A stretch of 64,000 nucleotides of DNA from Ophiodon elongatus. Taxonomy: Eukaryota; Chordata; Actinopteri; Perciformes; Hexagrammidae. The stretch spans positions 15,001-79,000 of the forward strand of contig JACSYO010000940.1 of the NCBI GenBank assembly GCA_016806645.1, in the 5' to 3' direction. Shown in pieces: positions 31,501 through 43,149 of the stretch. The notes below the pieces were generated by a model, which saw only the letters and a program-made list of their open reading frames with translations, was not told the origin of the DNA and did no database searches. The position numbers and the translations under genes are program-made. Each line of letters begins with the position of its first letter. The stretch's first letter is position 1.

Positions 31501-32921
31501 CGGGGGGGGGTGGGGTTGGGTTGGGGTTGGGGTTGGTTGCGTTTGCTGATGTTGTTCTTCCTGGACATCTTGGTGCTGCTTCCTCCTGCAGGAGCTTTGT
31601 GTTCGTCTCCGGTCAGCAGAGCTTTGATCTCTGAGGGGATCTTCCCCTGATCCATGGCCGAGCACCACTGCTTGTACTGAGAGACACACAGAGAAACAGC
31701 TGAGTCAAGCTCCGCCTACACAGTTCAGACCCCCCCCCCCCACGAAGGGGCGTGTCCTCACCATCTCCAGCTCCTCCCTCAGAGCGCAGATGGCTCTCTC
31801 CTTACTGGAAACCAGTTCCTCCAGGTACTGGTACCTCAGCTTCTTCCTGGCTCTGCACTCTCTGGCGCTCTGCCGGCTGCGCTCCAGTTTGGCCTTCAGG
31901 TCGATCTTCGCCGGTTTACGGCCGCGTTTCCCCGGTTTCTTCACTTTACCAGCCACCATCTGACACCACGCACTCTGATCAGTTACCACTCACACAACCT
32001 CATATCATCACAGCCTCATATCATCACAACCTCATATCATCACAACCTCATATCATCACAACCTCATATCATCACAGCCTCATATCATCACAACCTCATA
32101 TCATCACAACCTCATATCATCACAACCTCATATCATCACAACCTCATATCATCACAACCTCATATCATCACAACCTCATATCATCACAGCTTCATATCAT
32201 CACAACCTCATATCATCACAACCTCATAACTTCACAGTTGTTTTAACATATTTAGCATCATGAAAACAACCAGCACTGGATACTAACGAGTACTGGACTT
32301 TAGTACAACTCTGAGGTACTTGTACTTTACTGGAGTATTTCATGCTACTTCATCTCAGAGAGAAATATTCTACTATTTACTACGTTTGACTCTTAGAGAG
32401 GAAGAGGATGAGGAAGGACTGTGGCCCTCGTTGTTGTTGTTGTTGTTGTTGTTTGGACGTGTATGAAGACTATGTGTGAATATGATAAACATGAAGTTAT
32501 ATTAACACTAAATAGTTCATAATTAAACTGATGAAGACAAAGTGATGAAGTCTATAATAATAATAATAATAATAATAATAGTTATTATGATAGAATAATT
32601 TGAGTTAAAAGCAGAAGTTTTATGAATGATTGTAATAAAATGAACACTTTAGTAGTTTTATTAAAGTACTAAAGTGAACGCAGTATATTTAAAGTACTTC
32701 TACTGCAGTAGAAGTACATAAAATGTACTTTTACTGTAGTAGAAGTACTTTGTATCTCGTGTAGCCGTTAGCTTCGTTAAGCTAGCTCCCGTTAAACGTC
32801 ACTAAACACACAACAGGCGGGACTTTCACCCGGTAACGGGACGTAAAGACGTTAACTCAGGTGCAGAGCATCCTCACCTGTCACCTGTTAGCTGTTAGCT
32901 TCTTACCTTGTTATCATCCAT
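31491..32921 (-). CDS. crebl2: cAMP-responsive element-binding protein-like 2, three coding exons
   Basis: A small bZIP transcription factor related to CREB, nuclear. Coding exons on the minus strand are 32921-32907 (MDDNK), 31959-31762 and 31676-31491. All have GT-AG borders and together encode 132 aa (human 120). Exon 2 holds the near-invariant KVKKPGKRGRKPAKIDLKAK, the basic region LERSRQSARECRARKKLRYQ and the start of the leucine zipper (YLEELVSSKERAICALREEL). Exon 3 opens with YKQWCSAMDQGKIPSEIKAL and TGDEHKAP as in vertebrate CREBL2. The last stretch diverges: instead of the usual short Asn/Ser-rich end it reads KRNQPQPQPNPTPPRTR, encoded in a C-rich repeat. Frame and exon lengths agree exactly, so the reading is secure, but the C-terminus may be affected by the repeat. 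Confidence 0.93.
31988..32232. repeat. 16-bp minisatellite (cctcatatcatcacaa) in the crebl2 intron
   Basis: About 15 copies immediately upstream (in transcription) of the exon 2 acceptor. Confidence 0.9.
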
Positions 32922-33155
32922 GTCGCTGAATGCTAGCGCTGGTAGCCTAGCTTAGCTTAGCGTCAGCTAGCAGCTCAAACTGCGGGTGAATAATATTAAT
33001 AATAATAATAATAATAACTGTCAGTGAGCGCAGTGAGCAGAGGAGACGCAGAGGAAGCCGCCCCGCGTCCCCGGGACCTGAGGGACTGAAGAGGAGAGAC
33101 AGACGATAACGAGGAGCGTGATGCTGCTTTATCTTTGTTTACATCGAGTTTCCTG

Positions 33156-33204
33156 CTGACGTTACGCGCTGACGTCACTACGTAACGTCAGCGCGTAACG
33201 TCAG
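33156..33204. promoter_or_regulatory. Perfect 20-bp inverted repeat with CRE sites upstream of crebl2
   Basis: Arms 33156-33175 (ctgacgttacgcgctgacgt) and 33185-33204 are exact reverse complements around a 9-bp spacer. A full CRE, TGACGTCA, spans 33170-33177, and TGACGT half-sites recur in both arms. It lies about 235 bp upstream of the crebl2 start codon, in a GC-rich stretch that is probably its promoter. Confidence 0.7.
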
Positions 33205-33334
33205 CGCGTCGTCTTCTTCTTCTGCTGCTGTAAAAGCCGCGTAGCGCTGCCTGCTGGACCGGAAGAGGAGAGACCGGGGTCTTCCGGTCCTCTGAGGCTC
33301 GGAAGAGACGTTTAATCCGAGTTCACGTCATAAA

Positions 33335-33342
33335 TGACGTCA
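33335..33342. promoter_or_regulatory. Second consensus CRE (TGACGTCA)
   Basis: A perfect CRE octamer, flanked by cacgtca and tgacgtg half-sites, about 415 bp upstream of the crebl2 start codon. It could also serve gpr19, which is transcribed away in the other direction. Confidence 0.5.
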
Positions 33343-33448
33343 CACGTTGATGACGTGTTTCCGTTAATGTTTAAATTAAAATGTTTTTTATAAATGAGCA
33401 GATATTTTATTAAATGTTCATGTTTAACCCAGAGATGGACTGATTGGC

Positions 33449-33484
33449 TCCTCCTCCTCCTCCTCCTCCTCCTCCTCCTCCTCC
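33449..33484. repeat. (CTC)n microsatellite
   Basis: About twelve ctc triplets. Confidence 0.9.
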
Positions 33485-34193
33485 CATCAGCATCATTGTT
33501 GGTTGCCATGGCGACGCGGTGCGTCAGCATCAGACCACGTGGTTTCCTCTCAGAGCAGATCGTCACGAGGACGCTGTAACAATAATAATCAATAATCAAT
33601 CAAATGACGTAATCAGTTTATTATTATTAAGACCTGATGATGAGGAAGATGATGAAGAGTCTGTTGATTCATATTCAAATAATATTTATTATTATTTTAG
33701 CTGAAGGAGAAACTTTAGTTTGTTTGTTGATGAGGTTGAAAATGTAATAAAGTGACTTTTGTATGTTAAATACAAAAGGTGCATAATATAATAAATACAA
33801 AAATATAAAATATAAAATATAAAATATAAAGAAGAGCAGAACATAAAATAAAATATCAGTGTGGAAACTACATCTGATCAATAAAATGTTTTATTCTGAT
33901 ATTTTTAAAGTTTAATTTTAATTTCAATTCAACATTTTGGTCCAAATTTAAAGAATAAATCTACAATAAATAAACAATCTTAGACTGTGAAAAATAAACA
34001 ACTTTATTTATTTATATTAATACTTTTCATACAAACATACAGCACAAAGAATAAATAAATAAACAAAAAATAAAAATATTATAATAATAATAATAAAACT
34101 GCAATGATTAAAAGTCCATAAAATAAAATAAAATAAGTCTGAGTCCTGTTTGTCCTCCTCTTCATCAGCTGCTTCTTCCTCCTGCTGCACAGA

Positions 34194-34285
34194 CAGGCAG
34201 TAGACCTCCAGAGAGACAGACAGGTGGACAGAGAGACAGACAGGTGGACAGAGAGACAGACAGGTGGACAGAGAGACCGACAGCC
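34194..34285. repeat. 24-bp minisatellite (gagagacagacaggtggaca)
   Basis: Three to four copies, followed by a (CTC)n tract near 34310-34335. Confidence 0.8.
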
Positions 34286-34569
34286 ATGATGTCTGCTGCC
34301 TTCACGGACCTCCTCCTCCTCCTCCTCCTCCTCCTCTTCCTCCAGCTCGTCTCCGCCTGAATCCCGGAGACAGACCCGGAGAATGAAGCGTTCGTTGGCG
34401 CGCTGCTGAGAACCGGTGAGTCTCTAAAGAACCGACATTTCACCGGGAAACACGGGACTCGACCCCGCGACGCGACGAGGCGAGCGGCCGATTTCAGGCG
34501 TCTAAAGACGGTCTGATCAGCTGCGGAGCCCCGGAGGAACATCACCGCATTATTATCATCATTATAACA

Positions 34570-34574
34570 CACAC

Positions 34575-34639
<65 letters not shown>

Positions 34640-34664
34640 TATATATATAATATAAATACATAAC

Positions 34665-34701
<37 letters not shown>

Positions 34702-34702
34702 A
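34570..34702. repeat. (TA)n and (GT)n microsatellites
   Basis: Long tatata runs followed by gtgtgt. Confidence 0.9.
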
Positions 34703-34801
34703 TTCGTGTTGTTATATGTTCCTGCTGCTTCATCCATCTTCATCTTCATCATCTTCATCATCATCCATCGCGGGGAATCAGACATGTTGTAGGCCAGTTA
34801 C

Positions 34802-34839
<38 letters not shown>

Positions 34840-34842
34840 GAT
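34802..34842. repeat. (GAT)n microsatellite
   Basis: gatgatgat run of about 40 bp. Confidence 0.9.
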
Positions 34843-34977
34843 GAAGATTGTTTATTAATATCTGATGGAAGAAGATCAAATGTTTTATTAACATTATGAT
34901 AAATATCATCATTCAGCTCCTCCGTGTTGTTTTCTGGTAAGATGAGATTTAGATGGAGACGAAAAGAGAGTTTTTAG

Positions 34978-34991
34978 GAGAGGAGGAGGAG

Positions 34992-35023
<32 letters not shown>

Positions 35024-35105
35024 AGAGGAAGAGGAGGAGGAGGAGGAGGAGGAGGAGGAAGAGGAGGAGGAAGAGGAAGAGGAGGAGGAAGAGGAGGAAG
35101 AGGAG

Positions 35106-35137
<32 letters not shown>

Positions 35138-35153
35138 GGAGGAAGAGGAAGAA

Positions 35154-35185
<32 letters not shown>

Positions 35186-35306
35186 GGAGGAGGAGGAGGA
35201 AGAGGAAGAGGAAGAGGAGGAGGAGGAGGAGGAGGAGGAAGAGGAAGAGGAAGAGGAGGAGGAAGAGGAGGAAGAGGAGGAGGAAGAGGAGGAGAAAGAG
35301 GAGGAT
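34978..35306. repeat. (GAG/GAA)n purine tract, 330 bp
   Basis: A pure purine repeat on the plus strand that reads as poly-glutamate in one frame. The ORF 34953-35423 contains no other domain and is not supported as a gene. Confidence 0.9.
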
Positions 35307-35601
35307 GTTGGAGCTCAGTGTTTTTCCAGGAGAGCTTTAACTCTTCGCTGCCTGCAGGTTAAAGGAGCCTCTGATCCTCAGACTGACGAGGAAGAGCTGA
35401 AGCTTCATGTTTGTTGTTTTTAATCTGTAAACAATGTAAATAAACAGACAAACAAAAACATAAACATCTGACTAATATTAATATATTACAGTAGTACAAA
35501 CATTACAAGTACTAATATACGACAGTACTATATTATAGAAGATATGTACTACATGTAGTACTGCGGTGTAATGGAACAGGAGACAAATACTACTATTAAG
35601 T

Positions 35602-36242
35602 ACACACAGTACTGATATTAAGTACACACAGTACTGATATTGAGTACACACAGTACTGATATTGAGTACACACAGTACTGATATTAAGTACACAGTACTG
35701 ATATTGAGTACACACAGTACTGATATTGAGTACACACAGTACTGATATTGAGTACACACAGTACTGATATTGAGTACACACAGTACTGATATTAAGTACA
35801 CACAGTACTGATATTGAGTACACACAGTACTGATATTGAGTACACACAGTACTGATATTAAGTACACACAGTACTGATATTAAGTACACACAGTACTGAT
35901 ATTAAGTACACACAGTACTGATATTGAGTACACACAGTACTGATATTAAGTACACACAGTACTGATATTAAGTACACACAGTACTGATATTGAGTACACA
36001 CAGTACTGATATTGAGTACACACAGTACTGATATTGAGTACACAGTACTGATATTAAGTACACACAGTACTGATATTGAGTACACACAGTACTGATATTA
36101 AGTACACACAGTACTGATATTGAGTACACACAGTACTGATATTAAGTACACACAGTACTGATATTAAGTACACACAGTACTGATATTAAGTACACACAGT
36201 ACTGATATTAAGTACACACAGTACTGATATTAAGTACACATT
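35602..36242. repeat. 22-bp minisatellite (acacagtactgatattgagt)
   Basis: About 29 copies; each has an agtact palindrome, and the units alternate between attgag and attaag variants. Two copies have lost a ca pair. Confidence 0.9.
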
Positions 36243-36539
36243 TACCTGAAACAATCAGTCAATTCATCGATCGACAGGAAAATAATTGATTTGACTTTTT
36301 ACTGCAGTACATTTTATATACAGACAGACGTAGACAAGTACAATTACTCAAGTACTGTACAAGTATTTTAATCCATACTTTATACTTCTACTTGTTTGTA
36401 TCAGAGAAGTTAAATATGTTTAAATAAATAAACAGAATATAATAATATATATAATATAACTTATAATTCCTCTCATTGTTTGAGTTTCACCTTTCTGTCT
36501 CTTTGATTATTAATGTTCATATATTGTTGATATAGAAGC

Positions 36540-36554
36540 ATATATATATATATT

Positions 36555-36639
<85 letters not shown>

Positions 36640-36801
36640 GAGAGACTGGTTTCACTGGTTCCCATCATAACCATCAGGTTGCTATAAACAGAGCTTCCCC
36701 CCCGACGGGCTTCTCTTCCTCCTAATGGTCGTCCTCAGAGGACATCTGATCTCTGTGGACTCTGAACTGAAGGATTAATGAAATCAAGCTGATATTTAGA
36801 G

Positions 36802-36858
<57 letters not shown>

Positions 36859-36862
36859 GATT
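36540..36862. repeat. (TA)n and (ATT)n microsatellites
   Basis: TA-rich run at about 36540-36640 and an att/tat run at about 36805-36857, separated by unique sequence. Confidence 0.85.
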
Positions 36863-37144
36863 ATTTCATCTTCTAAAACGTCCAGTTACTGATGTTTAAG
36901 AGATTAATGAAAATGTAAAACCACAGTTTCTAGAGACTTCAGATTTCCCCAGGTGTGATTTCTGAAGTGGAACTCCGTCTTCATCAGGTCTTTAACGTCT
37001 TGACAGCTAACTGAGGCGTGTTGTTGTTCTGTCGGCCATCTTGGGTCTCTTCATTAGAAACATCCCATCAGTCCTCTACGAGTCTTTATCAGAGCTGAGC
37101 GGAAAACACATCCTCATCGTGGTTCTTTCAGCCACAACATCACT

Positions 37145-38130
37145 GTAATATCAACCAACCAGCTAACCAACCGACACAGTCAACTACCAACCAGCTAACC
37201 AACCGACACAGTCAACTACCAACCAGCTAACCAACTGACACAGTCAACTACCAACCAGCTAACCAACCGACACAGTCAACTACCAACCAGCTAACCAACC
37301 GACACAGTCAACTACCAACCAGCTAACCAACCGACACAGTCAACTACCAACCAGCTAACCAACCGACACAGTCAACTACCAACCAGCTAACCAACCGACA
37401 TAGTCAACTACCAATCAGCTAACCAACCGACATAGTCAACTACCAATCAGCTAACCAACCGACATAGTCAACTACCAACCAGCTAACAACCGACTTGTCA
37501 ACTACCAACCAGCTAACCAACATACCAACCGACTAGTCAACTACCAACCAGCTAACCAACCGACATAGTCAACTACCAACCAGCTAACCAACCGACACAG
37601 TCAACTACCAACCAGCTAACCAACCGACACAGTCAACTACCAACCAGCTAACCAACCGACATAGTCAACTACCAATCAGCTAACCAACCGACATAGTCAA
37701 CTACCAATCAGCTAACCAACCGACATAGTCAACTACCAACCAGCTAACCAACATACCAACCAACTAGTCAACTACCAACCAGCTAACCAACATACCAACC
37801 GACTAGTCAACGACCAACCAGCTAACCAACATACCAACGACTAGTCAACGACCAACCAGCTAACCAACCGACATAGTCAACTACCAATCAGCTAACCAAC
37901 CGACATAGTCAACTACCAATCAGCTAACCAACCGACATAGTCAACTACCAACCAGCTAACCAACATACCAACCAACTAGTCAACTACCAACCAGCTAACC
38001 AACATACCAACCGACTAGTCAACGACCAACCAGCTAACCAACATACCAACTGACTAGTCAACGACCAACCAGCTAACCAACATAGTCAACTACCTACCAA
38101 TCTACCAACATACCAACCGACTAGTCAACT
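37145..38130. repeat. 32-bp minisatellite (accaaccagctaaccaaccg...)
   Basis: About 30 copies with three subtypes (cacagtcaact, catagtcaact, cataccaaccgactagtcaa) arranged in higher-order blocks. It lies upstream of the gpr19 coding exon, probably in its 5' UTR intron. Confidence 0.9.
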
Positions 38131-38279
38131 ACCTACCAATCTACCAACATAGCAACTAACTGACCAAAGGATTACCCAACCAACATTTATACCGAGCGAT
38201 TACCTCCCTATCAACCAACCCAATGACTAGCAACCTACCAACCAACATCCTAGAACAAGCTTACCAATCAACCAACCAA

Positions 38280-38860
38280 CCAACCAACCCATTAGAACCA
38301 GACTACCAACCAACCTACTAGACCCAGACTACCAACCAACCCACTAGAACCGGACTACCAACCAACCCACTAGAACCAGACTACCAACCAACCCACTAGA
38401 ACCAGACTACCAACCAACCTACTAGACCCAGACTACCAACCAACCCACTAGAACCGGACTACCAACCAACCCACTAGAACCAGACTACCAACCAACCCAC
38501 TAGAACCAGACTACCAACCAACCTACTAGAACCAGACTACCAACCAACCCACTAGAACCAGACTACCAACCAACCCACTAGAACCAGACTACCAACCAAC
38601 CCACTAGAACCAGACTACCAACCAACCCACTAGAACCAGACTACCAACCAACCCACTAGAACCAGACTACCAACCAACCCACTAGAACCAGACTACCAAC
38701 CAACCCACTAGAACCAGACTACCAACCAACCCACTAGAACCAGACTACCAACCAACCTACTAGAACCAGACTACCAACCAACCCACTAGAACCAGACTAC
38801 CAACCAACCTACTAGAACCAGACTACCAACCAACCCACTAGAACCAGACTACCAACAATC
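38280..38860. repeat. 26-bp minisatellite (actagaaccagactaccaac...)
   Basis: About 22 copies that end within 35 bp of the gpr19 coding-exon acceptor (cacag at 38892). Confidence 0.9.
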
Positions 38861-38918
38861 CTAACGATGACTATGTGTCTTTGTGTCCACAGCTCCTCTC
38901 TGGTGCAGCTGTATAACT

Positions 38919-40193
38919 ATGGTGTATGCCCAGTCGTCACACTCAGTTGGTGTCAATCCCTCCCGTCACTATCCATCTTTCACGTATCAGATGTCATTTA
39001 ACTACTCAGAGAGGGTAAACTCAACTGTCCTGGCAACCTTACCCACAACTCCCCTCTGCAGCCTCGAGGGCTCGTCCTTTGGCCGGCCGAACGGGACCTC
39101 CGTCTCTTACGACCTGACGTCCGGCGAGGTTGCTGTCCTGGGCTTGGTGTTCGCAGTTCTCTGGTTGGTGTCCATCCTGGGAAATGCCCTCGTCTGCCTG
39201 GTCATCCACCGGAGCCGGCGGACTCAGTCCACCACCAACTACTTTGTGGTGTCTATGGCGTGTGCAGACCTGCTCATGAGCTTGGGTTGGGCCCCCTTCA
39301 TCCTCCTGCAGGTCGCCTCAGGACGATGGCCGCTGAGCGCCGCTGCCTGCAAGGCAGTGCGCTACCTGCAGCACCTCTGCCCAGGTGTGCAGGTCTACGT
39401 CCTGCTTTCCATCTCTGTAGACCGCTTCTATACAATCGTCTACCCGCTCAGCTTCAAGGTGTCCAGAGAGAAAGCGAAGAAGATGATCGTGGCCTCGTGG
39501 CTGTTTGACGCCGCCTTCGTGTCGCCCTGCCTCTTCTTCTACGGCTCCACGTCTACAGGCAGCAGTCACTGTGACTTTTTCCTCCCGGACAGCTGGGGCA
39601 GTATAGCCTACGCCGCCGTTCACCTCCTGGTTGGTTTTTTGGTGCCAGTGGCGCTGATTGTGTCGTTCTACCAGCGGGTAGTTCGCTACATCTGGAGGAT
39701 CAGCGCCGACGGCCACACGGTGCGTCGGACAATGAACATCGTCCCGCGGACTAAAGTTAAGACCATCAAGATGTTCCTCATGCTGAATTCAGTTTTCTTC
39801 CTCACCTGGACGCCCTTCTACATCGCCCAGCTGTGGCACCCGAGGGAGTCTGACGGACCCAGTAGGCAGGGGCTGCTGTTCTTCACGGCCATCACCTGGA
39901 TCTCCTTCAGCTCCACGGCGTCCAAGCCAACCATGTACTCTGTCTACAATGCCAACTTCAGAAGGGGCATGAGGGAGACCTTCTGCATGTCATCCATGAA
40001 ATGCTACCGCAGCAACGCGTACACCATCACGGCGAGCTCTCGTATGGCCAAAAAGAACTACATCGGGGTGGTGGAGATCCCCGTGCAAGCAAAGACGATC
40101 GCCAAGGACTCGGTTTATAAGTTTGACCGAGAGGCAAAGGAAAAGAAGGTGGCCTGGACCAGCAACGCCAACCCTCCGAATACTTTTGTCTAA
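38919..40193 (+). CDS. gpr19: Orphan G protein-coupled receptor 19
   Basis: A class A seven-transmembrane receptor at the plasma membrane, 424 aa in one coding exon (human 415). The exon follows a ttgtgtccacag acceptor ending at 38892, so the in-frame ATG at 38883 lies in the intron. ATG 38919 is chosen because MVYAQ aligns with the vertebrate MVFAH start. N-glycosylation sequons are at Asn28, Asn34 and Asn58. Seen in order: TM1 (ILGNALVCLVI), the loop HRSRRTQSTTNYFVVSMACA into TM2, Cys144 and Cys218 for the extracellular disulfide, DRF in place of DRY at 168-170, FKVSREKAKKMI, TMNIVPRTKVKTIKMFL before TM6 (TWTPF) and SKPTMYSVYNANFRRG in TM7. The C-tail ends SNANPPNTFV, as in mammals. Non-coding 5' exons were not found. 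Confidence 0.95.
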   Translation: MVYAQSSHSVGVNPSRHYPSFTYQMSFNYSERVNSTVLATLPTTPLCSLEGSSFGRPNGTSVSYDLTSGEVAVLGLVFAVLWLVSILGNALVCLVIHRSRRTQSTTNYFVVSMACADLLMSLGWAPFILLQVASGRWPLSAAACKAVRYLQHLCPGVQVYVLLSISVDRFYTIVYPLSFKVSREKAKKMIVASWLFDAAFVSPCLFFYGSTSTGSSHCDFFLPDSWGSIAYAAVHLLVGFLVPVALIVSFYQRVVRYIWRISADGHTVRRTMNIVPRTKVKTIKMFLMLNSVFFLTWTPFYIAQLWHPRESDGPSRQGLLFFTAITWISFSSTASKPTMYSVYNANFRRGMRETFCMSSMKCYRSNAYTITASSRMAKKNYIGVVEIPVQAKTIAKDSVYKFDREAKEKKVAWTSNANPPNTFV

Positions 40194-41216
40194 GTGAGTT
40201 CGGACGATTTGGAAACTTCTGAAAGTTTTTCTTCAACAGCACAACGTCATTGTTAGCAGGTGACCGAGCTACGGACGAACACGCTAACCTTGTGATCAGC
40301 TATGACAAAAGCTCACCGAAACAGAATGAGTTCAGATTGTATAAAGGGCTTTCTTCACGATGTAACACACCTTCTGGCAGCCATAGTGGAGGTTTTCAGC
40401 AGCTGTGATCAGCTAGCTGTTTTTATACTTCAGATTTTAATCATAATTTATTTCTGTGATGTGTCTTTTATGGACTGCTTTTTTTGTGCCATTGATGCAT
40501 CAGATTGTGTTTTTATAATGTTAGCTTGTTCGCTAGCTAACCATAGTCTGTGGCCATCTGTCTTGGTGTAAATGCATCTGGTTTGCTACAGTAATGTATG
40601 TGGTTGAAGCTAACGTTAGCCGTATGCTGACATCATCTGCTTTGCTACATGAAATGGTTTGTTGGCTCGCTAACAAATCTCTAAATCTACAGTTTGTTCA
40701 GGTAAACTGAGCGGACTCATCCCAGAGTTTCTCCCAATGTTGTCCAATGACGAGAAGTGGAGGCTCTGGAGTTGTGAAGTGGGAGGAGGTCCAAGTGTTT
40801 TCAGGGCTTTGGAAGTAAAAGTTGCATCTTTGATAAAAGGTCGAAGGTACAAGAAGCCCTTTGACCTTTTAAACTGAAAGACACAAAAGTGTTCAACTGT
40901 CTTACTAGTCTTACTAGTCTTACTAGTCTTACTGGTGGTAACAGCAAATGTGGTTTAATACAAAGAGTCCCAGAATACTGTGGGCAGAAAAACTAACAAT
41001 TGTTTTCATGAAAAAGTCAGGCAATAATCTGCTTTGCTCCATCATTCTGTGAGCAGTAATCTGATTTTTATAAAGTAGTTGGTTCCATTGAAGAGCTTCA
41101 TCGATCGGCTCACTGTTCATTACTCTCTGACAGATTTCAATCTGATCCAAAATGGCCGTTGCCTGGTTTTGTCGACACTTTTTTTGTCTGTAAAAAGCTC
41201 ACTGTGACTACTTCAT

Positions 41217-41222
41217 AATAAA
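41217..41222 (+). terminator. Candidate gpr19 polyadenylation signal
   Basis: AATAAA about 1.0 kb after the gpr19 stop codon. Nothing in 40200-41215 looks coding, so this interval is read as 3' UTR. Confidence 0.4.
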
Positions 41223-41229
41223 AGTCAGT

Positions 41230-43140
41230 TAAATGCTTCTAATGCAGCAGTAGGAATGTATGGTTTGCATTAGCAGTAAATTAATACAATATATTTTATC
41301 ATTATATTGCAATACTTTCATCAGTGGGCCATAATCAATCACCATTGCTCGTTCAGCAATAAATAGTGATTTAACAAACATTTATTTAAATAAAAATCTT
41401 TGAGATTTGCCACTTTAACTTCAACTGTCGAAGTAAAATTAAATTGATTTGCTTTCAAATTCTGGATCAGTTTTAGATGAATGTAGCAGCTACTAAGACA
41501 TGATTCAGCAAACCCTGTAATATATTTATTGTGAAAAGATTGTGGTTATGGGAAATAAACTGACGAATGTATGGTTAGGGTTAGATAACTGACAGACTTT
41601 GTTAGAGTTACGGTTCAAAAGCAAATATGAATGGATGGTCCATCACATCGATCCTAAATAAGAACTGAATGCTGGCGTTGAATGTAAGTTATGAGGTCCA
41701 ACATGGACACAACCTTTAGGGATACGAGCTGGAATAAAAGTGGAAAATACCTCCAACTTCACAACTCAACAGAGAGAAGAAGCCAGCTGCTGTCTGATGA
41801 TGTGTTTTTCCAGAGATTTTCTCTAATTTCTCTTTAGGAAACTAATTTATCTGCAACACATCCATCAAATGAGATATAGCAGGTAGATATTTATCAGCAA
41901 ATAGATCACGCAGTTGATAAATTATGCTCAATTTTCCCCTTAAACTGGAAGGATTTCTCAACTGTTAACAGTAGTTTACAAAACAATTTGCCTTAAGGTC
42001 CATTTAGTACATATTTATTTTGTATTTATGTTGTTTTTTTAACCCAAACTTTTACGCTAACATGGACGAAAAGTCCTGAGAGGAGTGTTCAGAGGAAACA
42101 AACCTCCTAAAATGTTATATTTCTATCAGAGACGACAGACGACTGTCTGAGTAAAACCGCTTCACTACACAACAAGCTTGACCTTTTTCTAGTTTCAGAC
42201 GTAGTTGCAGGTAAATTTTGACACAAAGACTTCTACACCGGCTGAATCTCAACGTGTAGATGTTAATATTAGTTTAAAGGATTTCTCAGGTAGAGCGGTT
42301 TGCAGTTGGTGGCCTACTTGTTATGATAGACAGATTTGGAAGGAATTCATTTGTAATATTGGTCACATGAAGTTTTATTCACTTATGTATCCTGATTTAT
42401 TCTCATTCCCAACTAGACGAGGGATGAAACCAGTAAAGACTATTTTTTTTAGAGCTCCATTAACTTTGTCTGGAGAACTGTTCACATTGTTCTGTCTTCA
42501 AAATATAAATAAATTAATCCATAAATACTCAAAGCCTTTAATGATTCTGTACTGTTTTAGATTTGTCTTCAAAGTAAAAATCTTGAAAAGTCATGTTTTC
42601 TTTTTTATTCATAACTATTTTGTCACAATGCTAACAGCTTGCTAACAGTGCTGCTAACACGCGCTACACTCTATGCTAAACATGTCAGAATGTATTAATG
42701 ACTCAGCTGTACTTTGGATTTCACATCATGCTAACATGCTAGAAACTAACATTGACACATAGTTAGCACATGCTAACATGAGCACATGCTAACATTAGCA
42801 TATACAGGCTACATGCTAAACCTTAAATGCTTGATATCCAGAGTGGTTTCTGCTTCTCAGGACTCATTCAGACAATTCAGGGATGAAACATTTTGCTTTT
42901 CCAAAAGTAATAAAGTAGAATTTTAAGTCAAGTGAGAAGGAAATTAATGTCAAAACCTTTACTGAATAAGTCAAATAGTTAATATTTCAAACTCTTTACC
43001 TCTTGAATCTCAGAGTCCAAATGTAGTATCATAGTTTAGATTACTACAATTCACAACTTGGTTTTCATAATCAAATCAAACTTAATATCCTAAAATACTC
43101 ATTTTATTTTGAGCAGATTTCCAGACGAACACATTCAGAC
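41230..43140. other. Intergenic sequence between gpr19 and tbk1, no gene seen
   Basis: AT-rich unique DNA. A cluster of gctaac/gttagc words at 42635-42800 is degenerate. The ORF at 42205-42645 has no recognisable domain and an ordinary chance composition. Confidence 0.35.
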
Positions 43141-43149
43141 GGCTCCATC

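Noticed and set aside
31500..31540. Interstitial telomere repeat
   Set aside because: The ttggggttggggttgg motif is TTGGGG-like, not the vertebrate TTAGGG repeat, and is only about 40 bp within a coding end.
34953..35423. Poly-glutamate protein
   Set aside because: A pure GAG/GAA microsatellite in one frame, with no flanking domain or splice context.
38883..38918. Upstream ATG of the gpr19 frame
   Set aside because: It lies before a clear cacag acceptor, so it is intronic; the ATG at 38919 aligns with the vertebrate start.
42205..42645. 146-codon plus-strand ORF between gpr19 and tbk1
   Set aside because: No recognisable family and ordinary composition; it lies in AT-rich intergenic DNA.
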